NCBI RefSeq assembly: GCF_029873635.1
Contig: NC_080423.1
Coordinates: 104,823,773 to 104,887,772 of the forward strand
Origin: Malania oleifera
Lineage: Eukaryota; Streptophyta; Magnoliopsida; Santalales; Ximeniaceae
Direction: 5' to 3'
DNA: 64,000 nt
This document shows, one piece after another, positions 47,135 to 58,269 of this stretch. Made by a program: the position numbers and the translations under genes. Numbering within the stretch: the first letter of the stretch is position 1; every line of letters begins with the position of its first letter. The notes under the pieces were generated by a model. The model was given only the letters and a program-made list of their open reading frames with translations. It did not search any database and was not told the origin of the DNA.

Positions 47135-48310
47135 TTGAAAACCCGAATTTTCTAGAAAATTTGGCGCAGGAAACTCTCTCTCTCTCTCTCTCTCTAAAAT
47201 ATCCCTCTCCCCTTCTCTTTACGATCTTGGCTTCGTTTCTCACCGGATCGATGATCTGAGGCCACCACGACGCATCTGGGAAAGTTCTCTGCAAGTCTGC
47301 CGAAGTGGATTGTTGGTGGAAGTGGTTTGGATTCCATCCCAATTTCAGAATAAAGCATTTTATGCAGTATTTGTCTTTCCTACAGTCATAAGAAATATAA
47401 TATACGAAGAAATAATGATATTTTGTTCTAGGAGATGTGATTTTTAGGGTGTTGAGTGGAAAACCCTACGGATGTAGAGCCAGAGTACAGTAGGGACTTT
47501 TCAGAAACTAGGTAAGAGAAATATGCTATGCTAGAAGTTTTAAAAATGTTAACAAAGATTTCTTAGATACATATATACCAATTTATTATGCAGTTTTTAC
47601 AGAATAAGAGTTTTAATTTTTGTGTCGCCTGGGTAGATATTTATCTGATATATAACTTATATTTTTTTTTTCCAGCATATCATGCTATACAGTATATACA
47701 GATGAATATTCAGATTAGTTTTGAAACGACCTGCTAATAAAATAAAATCTTTTTCCCTAGTTTTAGATCCAACCATTATCCTAAACAGCGGAAAACCAAT
47801 CATATAAAATAAATCCACACATATTACAATACCAGAGTGTCAAATCAACCCACAATATACAATCATCACTGTTCTCTCGAAACTATCCTTACCGATACCA
47901 AGGGTTTACAAAAACATGCCACCCAAAAATACTCACTCTCAAAAAGGGCAATACAACAGCCCCTCTACCTATGAGCCTGCTCCGCTTGCCTAGCTGGTTC
48001 ACCTGAAAAATAATTCAAAACTGGGATGAGCCAACGCTCAGTAAGACGAAAAATGCTATTACTAGTGTGTGGCCACTGAGCTATATTTCTGTATAAATAA
48101 TCGGGTTTAAAAATAATATCATGGATAACTGAAATTGCAAATGCTGGTATAAATAACATTAATTAAAACTATATAAACCTACTTTTCATAATACTACTAC
48201 TATTTCTGGAAATCTACTTATACTTATAATATCTGAGAAAATTTCCCTAGATGGCAGTATGTCATGATTTAACCCCTCATGACAGGGTTGTGTGGCCCGA
48301 AGGTGGGACC

Positions 48311-49919
48311 TGTAATACCCCAACCCCGAAGGGCCTAGGATATTTACTTTTTACTATTGATTTACAGCGGAAGTAAATAAACTCAATTATTATTAAACAA
48401 GAGCGCTAACTATCCATATTACAATCATTTATTTCAAAAGAAGAAAAATTACACAGGCATAAATATCTGACATCATACTATTATTTCTAATCAATCTTTA
48501 TTTTTCTATCTCCACCCGCATGCTTGCTAAGCCTGATTTCTGACATGCCCTTCAGAGTTATCTGAAATAAAAGTATGATTGGAGTGAGACGACGCTCAGT
48601 AAGTAATCGAGATTATTATTAGTGTGTGGCCAAAATGAGCTTTTTAAAAAATTTCGTAAAATAATATTTAATGCTATAACTTCAAAACTGCTTCTAGAAT
48701 AAATATAAATTTAAAAATTTCTGCATAAAACTTTTGTCTTCAATTACAATAGTAAAATTTTATAATCATATACTATAACTGTTAAATTAAATTTTTAACT
48801 TTGTAACTGTAAAAATATTTAATGATAAACATACATATGCTTTTCCTTATACGTTTTCTTTAGATCGTCATTTAAGCACAAGAATGATAATTTTCATGTA
48901 AACTTACACTTTTCCTTCAAATCATCAATAACTTTGTACACGTAATTAAATATGTATAAACATATATTGTAAAAACCACTCTTAGCCTTGTTTGCCGTAA
49001 GTCATGTTTACCCCCATGACTGGGTTGTACGGTTCGAAAACTGGACTTAGCTGGCTGACCGACCAAACTAAATCAATATACGTAAACATTAAGTGAGATT
49101 TTCCTTGTTAAGTCCTGGTCCGGAACCAGGTGTGCACTCAGGAGAAATCCACTAACATAAATAACCACTTTGTAACAGTGTGGGTGCACTCTGATCTGTT
49201 TAAACTTTAAGTTGCGGGACCAAACATCTGTAACTTTGAACTTATTTTGCCATAAGGGGTTTTAAAACCATCTTATTATAATTTATGCAATTTAAAATAA
49301 TCTCGTGAAAATCTCATCTTTACTCATATTTTTATGAAAAATGTTACGTAAAAATAAACTCATGCCACATAATTTTTGTGTTAAAAATATATATAATTTT
49401 TTTTAATAGAAAGAAATGCTGAAAATTTACCCGAGGAGATTAGAACATTTCTTAACCCAAAAATAGATGCAAGTATATTAGAGATAGAACTGGTATAATT
49501 AAATATGCGTAAAAATAAACTCATGGAAATTTTGTGGAACTAACTAACACAATTGAATTTACTTATAAAATAAACTCGGGTATGAATTTTAAATAAAAAA
49601 AAAACTAACATAATCAAATTTACTTATTATTATTATTTTATCATATATTTTTACAAATTATGTCAGTAAAAATATTATTTTATGTACTTATTTACGTATA
49701 TAAACAGTGTCTACCATGTTTTATCCTATAAAATTTCATTTTGACCAGGCCGACCACTAGGGAGCAATTGAGCCGCAATGGTCTCTGAGCACTCGCTTAG
49801 ACAAGGTCTTTCTTAGGCATCAAACATGGAATCAAGGATCCTAACAGAGAAATACTTTCGTTTTGATACTAACTAAATAACCATTATTATTATTCTATTT
49901 TTTTTTTTGGGTTATTACA
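48311..49919 (-). mobile_element. Solo LTR K, 1609 bp
   Basis: Ends TGTAATACCCCAACC and TTGGGTTATTACA, exact target duplication GGACC (48306-48310 and 49920-49924). Minus orientation is inferred from the reversed landmarks GAGTGAGACGACGCTCAGTA (about 48581) and the position of the C-rich end. No coding sequence. Confidence 0.92.
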
Positions 49920-50858
49920 GGACCTATCCTGGTTGGCCGACTAGGGTAAGTCAACTGAACTTCAACAGTCTGATCGGCCCCCTCAATCCATATCTGATGG
50001 AGAGCCTGTCCCGATGTGGGCACGATGGACCTCATACTACTTACTGTCTAAGTAAAGTGGTTGCACTCTGAACTGAATATCTGTACCTACAGTACCGTGT
50101 TCTGCTGTCTGATCCATCAAGGTCTGATACTATATAGGTAACTGATATCTGTAATATACTGTTTTTACTATGATTTCTAAAATAACCATAACCCCATAGA
50201 CTCTATCTAAAATTCTAAATAAACTGACTGAAAATCTGATTTCTGTATAACTGAACTGCTGTCTCAATATCTGTATATCAGGGCGTTATGGTACTGATAA
50301 ACGTTTTATTCTAAAATTACTGAAAATGCATATTTCTAAGTATACTGTACACTAAAAAATTTGTCATTCTATAAACATGCAAACATCATGGTATTTCTAT
50401 TAATAACTATAAACATGGTATTCAAAAATTCTATAAATATAGTACTGTTTCTGTTATCAACTCAAGCCACACAAGTAAATATTAATATTACCAGGCTCTA
50501 AAAGCTGTATATATATAGTTTGAATAATAACTTAATACAAGCATATAATTTGTATTGAAATCATATATGGTTACCTAGCATAGCACGTTTCCCTTACCTG
50601 ACTACTGGAAAGCGCCTACTGAATATCAGTCATACACCATTATTATTTCTATGTCTACTTCATTTCCTACAACTTCCAGAAGGCCAAAAACTAAATAAAA
50701 GGTCTTACCCTGATTTTGGGAAGAAATTCAACTTGATCCCACAGATGATCCGCCCCAGAAAACTTGGAGAGAACTTCGCCAAGAGCGTTGTGGTGGCCTT
50801 AGATCGTTGATCCGAAGACTAACGGGGCTGGAATTGAAGAGAGAAGAGGGAAGGACCG

Positions 50859-50861
<3 letters not shown>

Positions 50862-50907
<46 letters not shown>
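50862..50907. repeat. (GA)n microsatellite in element E LTR
   Basis: A GA run between the TATA box and leader motif. Frames reading Arg-Glu or Leu-Ser repeats here are artefacts. Confidence 0.95.
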
Positions 50908-50909
<2 letters not shown>

Positions 50910-51214
50910 GATTTGCATTGATTTTTTTTGCGATTAAACCAAGTTTAGGGCTATTTATACTGCGGCCTTCTTCGACGAGCCACGTCATCTCATTGACGAG
51001 TCTAATAGGAAATTCGTCGATGAACTCTCCCCTTCATCGAAGAAATTCTGAATTACCGAAAACATTCTCTCGGTATCTTCTCGTCAACGAAATATGCCCT
51101 CGTCGACGAGACCCTCGTGTGCCCTCGTCGACAAATCCCCTGCCTCCTTTTGTTTCTATTTCCATTTCCCTCCCTTTTTATTATTTAAACATCATTATTC
51201 TTTTGATCGTTACA

Positions 51215-51228
51215 TTCTCCCCTCCTCA
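51215..51228 (-). promoter_or_regulatory. Element E polypurine tract
   Basis: On the minus strand GAGGAGGGGAGAA immediately precedes the LTR start TGTAACG; this primes plus-strand DNA synthesis. Confidence 0.85.
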
Positions 51229-51478
51229 TAAAATTTCGTCCTCGAAATTTTTTATTCATATGATTCCCCCTTCTTAGAAGGCAAAACAGTCTACTTATTT
51301 TATTACCAGCCCTCACTTATGGCAGAGGAATACCGTGGTTACATGGGTAGTTCTGGGAGATTACAACTATAAAATAAAATTGTCCCCAAAACTAAAATAT
51401 TACCTATCATATACACTATATTACAATTACACAATGCTAAACAAAATAAAACTACTACCCTAAACATATACATTACTA

Positions 51479-53238
51479 CTATAATTCATCGAATAAGTGG
51501 GGATATTTCTGTTTGATTTCATCTTCAAGTTCATACGAAACTTCTTCTATCGCGTGATTCATCCATAAGTCTTTCACTAAAGGTATTCTTTTGCTGCGCA
51601 ATACCTGTTCCTTTTTATCTAGGATGCGCATTGGAGTTTCTTCGTACGCTAGATCACCATTGAGTTCCAATTCTGCAAAGCTAATGATATGGGAAGGATC
51701 TAAGACGTATTTTTTTAACATAGAGACATGAAACATGTCGTGAATTCTGAATAAAGATGGTGGTAGAGCTAGCTGATAGGCCACTGACCCAATTCTCTCA
51801 ACTATCTCAAATGGGCCAATGAACCTAGGGCTCAACTTACCCTTCTTCCCAAACCTCATGATCCCCTTCAATGGTGCTATTTTCAAAAATACATAATCAC
51901 CCACTTCAAATTCCAATTCCCGGCAGCGAGTATCCGCGTAGAACTTCTGCTGACTCTGTGCTACACTAATTCTATCTCGAATGAGTCGAACTTTCTCGCA
52001 CGCTTGCTGAACCATCTCTAGACCCAAAACTCGCCTCTCATTGAATTCATCTTAGAAAAGAGGAGATCAAAATCTTCTACCATATAATGCCTCGTATGGT
52101 GCCATGCTGATGCTAGCCTAAAAACTGTTATTATAAGCAAATTCAACTAGTGACAAAAATTGAGTCCAGCTACCCCCAAAATTCAGTACACACGCTCGCA
52201 ACATATCCTCAAGTATCTGAATCGTTCTCTCTGTTTGGCCATTTGTCTGAGGATGGAAAACGGTGCTGAATGCTAGTTGAGTCCCCAATGCCTCCTACAA
52301 GCTCCCCCAGAACCATGATGTAAAACGTGGATCACGGTTCGAGACTATGGATACCGAAACTCCATGGGGTCGAACAATCTCATGTATGTAAATCTCTGCT
52401 GACCTGTTCATAGGGTAGCTAACTTTAATGGGCAGAAAATGAGCTGTCTTTGTCAACCTATCAACAATTACTCAGATGACATTCTGACCATGCGGCACCG
52501 GCGGTAGTCTAGTAACAAAATCCATGGATACGTGGTCCCACTTCCATTCAAGAATGAAAAGTGGCTGCAACTGACCAATCGACCTCTAGTGCTCATCCTT
52601 AACCCGCTGGCACGTCAAACACTACTGCACAAATTCTGCTATTTCCATTTTCGTTCCACTCCACCAGAAATACTCCTATAGATCCCTATGCATTTTTGTA
52701 CTACCAGTGTAACGCCCCAACCTGGGTCTGCCAGGGAGCATTGCGTCTCTCATCCTCCACCTGGACTAGACAACAGGGAGCGGACCTTATCAGACTAATG
52801 ACTGGTCCCACAAACTAACACGTGTCCTTTTCAATGTGTTTTGTCCTCACTCACACACTTCCTGAGAAAATTTCCCAAATGGTCACCCATCCCAAGATGC
52901 CGAAAAGAAAGGTGCACCTTGTTGATATAGGTAGTAATATCTAATCCTTTTAAGTTTTTCATCCATGGGGTATCACAACCAGGATGAATAGTGTATAGAG
53001 ATCTGTGTGCCTCTTCTAGAATCGTCCTCCTGATGCTATCATCCGTAGGCACACATAAACTGGTGCGAAATCTGAGAGCCCCATCATCAGAAATGCTGAA
53101 TTCCTCTCCTTGACCATCATGAACTCTCGCTAGCACCTCCACTAATTTGGGATCATTTCTTTGAGCAACTTTAATTCTTTCACACAATGCAAACCGTACA
53201 ACCAGACTGGTAATAAATTCCTGAGGATCATCTTCCAC
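51479..53238 (-). pseudogene. Element E integrase, interrupted by LTR M
   Basis: The C-terminal 182 codons (51479-52027) are open: ADTRCRELEFEVGDYVFLKI, then KGKLSPRFIGPFEI and FHVSMLKKYV, followed by a chromodomain-like region ending HLFDEL. The catalytic part (52028-52707) is present but split by stops. The N-terminal part resumes at 52978-53238 with RRTILEEAHRSLYTIHPG, broken there by LTR M. In the element this enzyme inserted the DNA copy into chromosomes. Confidence 0.88.
52708..52977. mobile_element. Small solo LTR M, 270 bp
   Basis: Starts TGTAACGCCCCAACC and ends GGGGTATCACA, with the exact target duplication ACCAG (52703-52707 and 52978-52982). Inserted in the integrase zinc-binding region of element E. 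Contains CTGAGAAAATTTCCCAAATG and TCACCCATCCCAAG. No PBS or coding sequence. It could be a solo LTR of a small retrotransposon or of a TRIM family. Strand uncertain. Confidence 0.92.
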
Positions 53239-54517
53239 TAACTTTACACCAAGCCTTCCAAGTCCATTTGAATCGGGTGCTGAATTGCTACTGCTAACTG
53301 CGCTGTATCCTCTAATTTGCGGCTAAAAACATCAGCCACCACATTTGCTTTACCTAGGTGGTAACTAATGGTACAATCGTAATCCTTAATGAGTTCTAAC
53401 CACCTTCTCTAGCACATATTCAACTCTTTTTGTGAGAAGAAATACTTTAGGCTATTGTGATAAGAAAATATCTCACACCTCTCACCATATAAGTAATGTC
53501 TCCAGATCTTCAGTGCATGTACAACCGCATCCAATTCCAGATCGAGAGTAGGGTAGTTCTTTTCATATTCTTTCAACTGCTTGGACGCATATGCTACCAC
53601 CCTACCATTCTGCATCAATATACAACTGAGCCCTTTCAAAGACACGTCACTGTAGATAACATAACCATCACCTCCAGATGGAATCGTCAGGACTAGTGCA
53701 GTGACGAGCTGTTGCTTTAATTCCTGGAAACTCTACTTGCATTCTTCATCCCACACAAATATGGCATTTTCCTGGTCAGACGTGTGAGTGGTCGTGATAA
53801 AACTAAAAACCCCTCAATGAATCGACAGTAATAACCTACCAGCCCCAAGAAACTCCTGACTTCCTGCACATTCCTCGGCCTGGCCCAAATCACCACCTGG
53901 TCAATCTTGTTGGGATCTACTAAAATACCATCTCCTGAGATCACATGGCTAAAAAATGCAACCTTCTTAAGTCAAAACTCACATATACTAAACTTGGCGT
54001 AAAGCTTTTCCTCTCTGAGTGTCTGTAGTACCTGCTTCAAATGCACCTCATGATCCTCAAAATTCTTCGAATACACCAATATATCATCAATAAAAACCAC
54101 CACAAACTGACTTAGATACTGGTGAAAAACTCTATTCATTAAATCCATGAACACAGTTGGGGCATTCGTCAGACCAAACGGCATAACAAGAAATTCATAG
54201 TGCCCATACCTGGTCATAAAGGTTGTCTTTGCTAAGTCCTTTATATTTACTCTCATCTGATGATACCCTGATCTAAGGTCGATCTTAGAATACACTCGTG
54301 TACCCTGGAGCTGATCAAACAGATTGTCGATACGGGGTAGAAGATATTTATTCTTGATAGTAACCTTGTTTATTTCCCTGTAATTGATACACATCCTCAA
54401 AGACCCATTTTTTTCTTTACAAACAACATTGGAACTCCCCATGGCGATACACTGGGTCGTATAAACCCCTTGTTCAGCAAGTCCTGCAACTGCTCCTTTA
54501 CTTCCCTTTCTAATTCT
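53239..54517 (-). pseudogene. Element E reverse transcriptase and RNase H, 5' truncated
   Basis: RT (53972-54517): [54 protein letters not shown] and catalytic [12 protein letters not shown], which keeps both Asp residues. Connection domain 53717-53944 with VQEVRSFLGLVGYY. RNase H 53409-53645 with [20 protein letters not shown] and [19 protein letters not shown]. Only a few stops and frameshifts separate the parts. The RT N-terminus ends abruptly at an LTR stump (54518), so gag and protease are gone. Confidence 0.9.
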
Positions 54518-54574
54518 GTTTCCATTTCCCTCCCTCTTTATTATTTAAACATCATTATTCTTCGGGTCATTACA
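54518..54574 (-). repeat. LTR stump within element E (57 bp)
   Basis: In element orientation the first 57 bases of the LTR, TGTAATGACCC to GGGAGGGAAATGGAAA, then a jump into RT. Preceded by a complete polypurine tract. Parallel to the stump at 55584-55658. Confidence 0.88.
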
Positions 54575-55583
54575 TTCTCCCCTCCTTATAAAATTTCGTC
54601 CTTGAAATTTATTATTTATATGATTCCTCCTTCTTAGAAGGCAAAACGGTCTACTTATTTTATTACCTGCCCTCACTTATGGCGAAAGAATACCGTGGTT
54701 ACGTGGATAGTTCTAAGAGATTACAACTATAAGAGAAAATTTCCCCTAAAACTAAAATATTACCTATCCTATATACTATATTACAATTACACTATGCTAA
54801 ACAAAATAAAACTACTACTCTAAACATATACATTACTACTATAATTCATGGAATAAGTGGGGATATTTCTGTCTGATTTCATCTTCAAGTTCCCACGAAG
54901 CTTCCTCTATCACCTGATTCAATCCATAAGACTTTCACTAATGGTATTCTTTTGCTACGCAATACCTGTTCCTTTCTATCTAAGTTCCGCACTAGAGCTT
55001 CTTCGTACGTTAGATCACCACTGAGTTCCAATTCTGCATAGCTAATGATATGAGAAGGATCTGGGACGTATTTTTTAACATAGAGACATAAAACACGCCG
55101 TGAATTCTAAATAAAGATGGTGGTAAAGCTAACCCATAGGCCATTGACCATATTCTCTCAAGTATCTCAAATGGGCCAATGTACCTAAGGCTTAACTTAC
55201 CTTTCTCCCCAAACCTCATGATCCCATTCAATGGTGCTATCTTCATAAATACATGATCACCCACTACAAATTCCAGTTCCCGGCAGTGAGTATCCGCGTA
55301 ACTCTTCTGCCGACTCTTTGCTGCACTGATTCTATCTCGAATGAGTCGAACGTTCTTGCACACCTGCTGAACCATCTCTAAATCCAAAACTCGCCTCTCG
55401 CCAACTTCATCCTAGAAAAGAGGAGATCGGCATCTTCTACCATATAACGCCTCGTATGGGGCCATGCCGATGCTAGCCTGATAACTATTATTATAAGCAA
55501 TTCAACTAGCGGCAAAAATTGAGTCCAGCTACCCCCAAAATCCAGTACACACGCTCGCAACATATCCTCAAGTATCTGAATTG
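54575..55583 (-). pseudogene. Second integrase/3'-end module of element E
   Basis: Repeats about 51215-52215 of the same element. 55010-55387 codes for ADTHCRELEFVVGDHVFMKI and KGKLSLRYIGPFEI, diverged from the first copy and with frameshifts. 55378-55563 covers the end of the integrase core. It then jumps to the 5' LTR stump. Confidence 0.88.
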
Positions 55584-55658
55584 CTACCTCCTTCTGTTTC
55601 TATTTCCATTTCCCTCCCTCTTTATTATTTAAACATCATTATTCCTCGAGTCGTTATA
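55584..55658 (-). repeat. 5' LTR stump of element E (about 75 bp)
   Basis: In element orientation TATAACGACTCGAGG to GGAAATAGAAACAGAAGG, then a jump into integrase. Only the LTR start is left, but the outer edge and its AGTTT duplication are intact. Confidence 0.88.
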
Positions 55659-55663
55659 AGTTT

Positions 55664-55800
55664 ATTACAATTTTTATTCAGATTAGTATACATATACAGA
55701 TATTTATTCAGATCAGAATATTACAGATATTTATTCAGATCAATATATTATAGATATTTATTCAGATCAGTTTATTACAATTTTTATTCAGATCAGTATA
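55664..55800. repeat. Tandem array TTATTCAGATCAG in LTR I
   Basis: Repeated units of about 25-40 bases with TTTATTCAGATCAGTATA. The left part of the same LTR has a matching word (ATATTCAGATTAG) just before element E. Confidence 0.85.
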
Positions 55801-57139
55801 CACAGTATTTATAGTATGTCATGTTTCCTAATACCATAACACTCAGAATATACAGATAGAGTATACAGACAGATTATACAGTCAGATCTACAGATATAGC
55901 ATCAAGATGCTACAGTTATATTATTTAGATATTACAGTATTTACAGTACAGAATTATAGCGTTAGGGTTATTTTGGAAACATGATGAAAATAGTAGAAAG
56001 ATTATAGTATTATATATATAGTATCAGATCCCTATGAAATATTACAGATACAGATACAGAAAACAGAGCACGGTACCGTTTCTAATACAGATAGAGTGCA
56101 ACCACATATCTCAGATAGTGTGTGGGTATCGTCAAACGGTGTTCGGAGTGGATGCAGCTCCCCAGTTCCCTGGGTTGAGGGGGCCAGTTTGACTGCGCCT
56201 AGGAGTGGATGTAGTTTGGCCAGACTGAGGTAGTGTAGAGTATAGCGACTTACCTGGAGGGCTGACCAGCGTTAAGTCTGGCCTACGGGTCACACAACCC
56301 TATCATGAGGGGTCAAATCATGACATACAGAGTTCCAGGGATAAAGAACAACTATGTAAATGTATACAGTTTTACAATGTTTGATGAATATAGTATGATA
56401 TTAGCAGTATGAAAAGTAGAAAATACAGATGATACAGTTATACTTTAAACTATGAAAAATATACGAAATGTTTTACAAATTTATCATTTCATACAGTTCA
56501 AATGTTATTAAAATAGTATGCAACTTAGTCACCACACACTACTAATAGCATATTTCCACTTACTGAGCGTCGGCTCACCCCATTACTTTAACATTTTTTT
56601 CAGGTGAGCCAGCTAGGCGAGCATGTCAGGCTCGCAGATAGCGTGACTATTTTATTGCCCTGTTTATAGGGTAAGTTTGTACAAAGTATGGTATTTTGAG
56701 TAGATGATACTAGAGAGAGATGTATTATATGACTATAGTATGGTAATACTGAATTCTGGTATTGTATGGTATATATGATTGTATGATGTATATTTCCGCT
56801 GCGTAGGTATGATTATTGCATACAGGAATACCCCAGTGCCCTTTTGAGGCCTGAGATTCCATAATAGGGGTATCAGAGTAGTTCACATTTGTTTAAAAAA
56901 AATGATGATGTAATTTTTGAGGTCGTTACATCGTTTATAATCGTACCCTTTGATTCGAGTATGGCTACAACTAATACCGATCAGAGCACTCACCTTTCAC
57001 AGTTAGCTCTGGGGCGAAGAGATTTACTTTGCCATAAATATTCACATACTAGTATTCACACATATTCTAATATCAATCATTTTCCATAAATGCACATGTT
57101 CACATACATCACCACACAACCACACAGAATTACAATACA

Positions 57140-57345
57140 TTACATAGATCTCAGTACGTGGCCCATTTAGGGCAACTGCATACTTCGCAGTACGTGGCCC
57201 TCATAGGGCTTCTGCATAAACCCAGTACGTGACTCACACAAGACAGCTGCGTACTACACTATATGTGACCCACGTAGGGCAGCTACTTATTTCACTGTAT
57301 GTTTATGTACGTGGCCCATGTAGGACTACTGCATACCATCACAGG
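57140..57345. repeat. Tandem array of about 40-bp units in LTR H
   Basis: Five or so units with CAGTACGTGGCCCATTTAGG and GCAACTGCATAC variants. Confidence 0.87.
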
Positions 57346-58269
57346 CAGTACTCACATCCAGACAGCACTAGCAAGCAGATGGTATTCACATCCATACAAT
57401 ATTTACAACCAGGTAATTCAAAAGGAATATTTTCATGTCGTACTGTTTTTCCCAATTATGATTTATAATCAAAATCATTATTTTCATTTTCCTAAACTGT
57501 TCAAAAAATCATACTATAATTATACGGTTCCTATACTCAAAAATAACCAATTCAATTTAATAAAATCCGGGTATAATTTTATTCCCCTTACCTGATTCCT
57601 CGAAGCTCTGCCTAAAACAAACAGAAAATGGAACCCTGTATTCCAAAAATCTTTACTTAATCAGTTCAACCCCAGAATATTTATCATTTAACATCTCCTA
57701 GGCCCACACAGTCCCAATAATTAATTTAATATTAAAACATCTTACTTACCCTATTTTGGAGTGGTGCCCAAGAAGTCCAAATCAAGTTTCTACTCCGGCT
57801 AACTTGAAGAGAATCACCCCAGGAATCTCGTGGTGATTTCCGATCATCGAATCGGGCTGAATACGGGCCAGAATCGAAGAGGGAAGGTGGTAGGGCCGAA
57901 ACCTAGAGAGAGAAAGCGAGAGGAGAGAGAATTTTCACGCTAAAAATGGATCCAGTGTCTCTTTATAACCTGGATTTCATCGACGAGTCTAAAAGGTTCA
58001 TCGACGAACCAAAGAAGGACATTCGTCAACGAGAACATTGGGTTCATCGAAGAAGCATTTAAAAACCTGAATTTTCCTTGCTTTCAGTAATTCCTCGTTG
58101 ATGAGACATGTGTACTCATTGACGAGACCACGAAGGACGTTCGTCGATGAAGACAATGAGTTCGTCGATGAGTCCCTTCTAATGCCCCTTTTTAAATTTC
58201 TTTTCTTGTTATTCATTTCCCATTTTTTATATTTATTTTTATTTTATTTAGCGGATTTGGGTTATTACA

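Larger units (their letters stand above)
47722..51214 (-). repeat. Element E 3' LTR, interrupted by LTR K
   Basis: In element orientation starts TGTAACGATC (51214) and ends CAGGTCGTTTCA (47722). Without K it is about 1.9 kb. It has palindromes (50970-51133), TATA box TATAAATAG (minus of 50951-50959), a long GA/CT run (50862-50907) and the leader motif (50786-50811). Confidence 0.9.
47722..55658 (-). mobile_element. Rearranged Ty3/gypsy element E, minus orientation
   Basis: Outer ends TGAAACGACCTG (47722) and GAGTCGTTATA (55658), the last base pairs slightly decayed, with the exact target duplication AGTTT (47717-47721 and 55659-55663). In element orientation: a 5' LTR stump of about 75 bp, an integrase/3'-end module (55584-54575), a second LTR stump of about 57 bp (54574-54518), an RT-to-3'-end module (54517-51215), a polypurine tract, and a full 3' LTR (51214-47722). 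Gag, protease and most of the 5' LTR are missing. Solo LTRs K and M are inserted in it. Confidence 0.92.
46902..56930 (+). mobile_element. Gypsy-type solo LTR I, opened by element E
   Basis: Outer ends TGTAATAATCCAGAG (46902) and GAGGTCGTTACA (56930) with the exact target duplication TCGTT (46897-46901 and 56931-56935). Without element E and its duplicated target it is about 2.1 kb. The left part has palindromes (46925-47117), TATA box TATAAATAG (47126-47134), a CT run (47176-47197) and leader motif ATCGATGATCTGAGGCCACC (47247-47270). The right part has a TTATTCAGATCAG array (55664-55800) and CTTACTGAGCGTCGGCTCAC (about 56570). Confidence 0.92.
46408..58269 (-). mobile_element. Gypsy-type solo LTR H, minus orientation, opened by LTR I
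   Basis: Outer ends TGTGATGAGACC (46408) and GGGTTATTACA (58269). Copia coding sequence stops at the left edge and resumes at the right edge. Flanks CGGAG and TAGAG are an imperfect 5-bp duplication. Without LTR I the length is about 1.8 kb. The right part has a tandem array (57140-57345), the leader-motif relative (57828-57852), a GA-rich tract, a TATA-like GGTTATAAAG (minus of about 57961-57970), and TCGTCGATGA-like palindromes (57975-58172). Confidence 0.87.

Noticed and set aside
50807..50988. Arg-Glu or Leu-Ser rich proteins over GA/CT runs (also 23-274, 15567-15812, 37778-38095)
   Set aside because: Dinucleotide repeats stay open in several frames on both strands. No conserved protein is present.
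52831..53238. A 135-codon protein joining integrase to a novel C-terminal domain
   Set aside because: The novel part is solo LTR M translated. The ACCAG duplication shows the true insertion boundaries.
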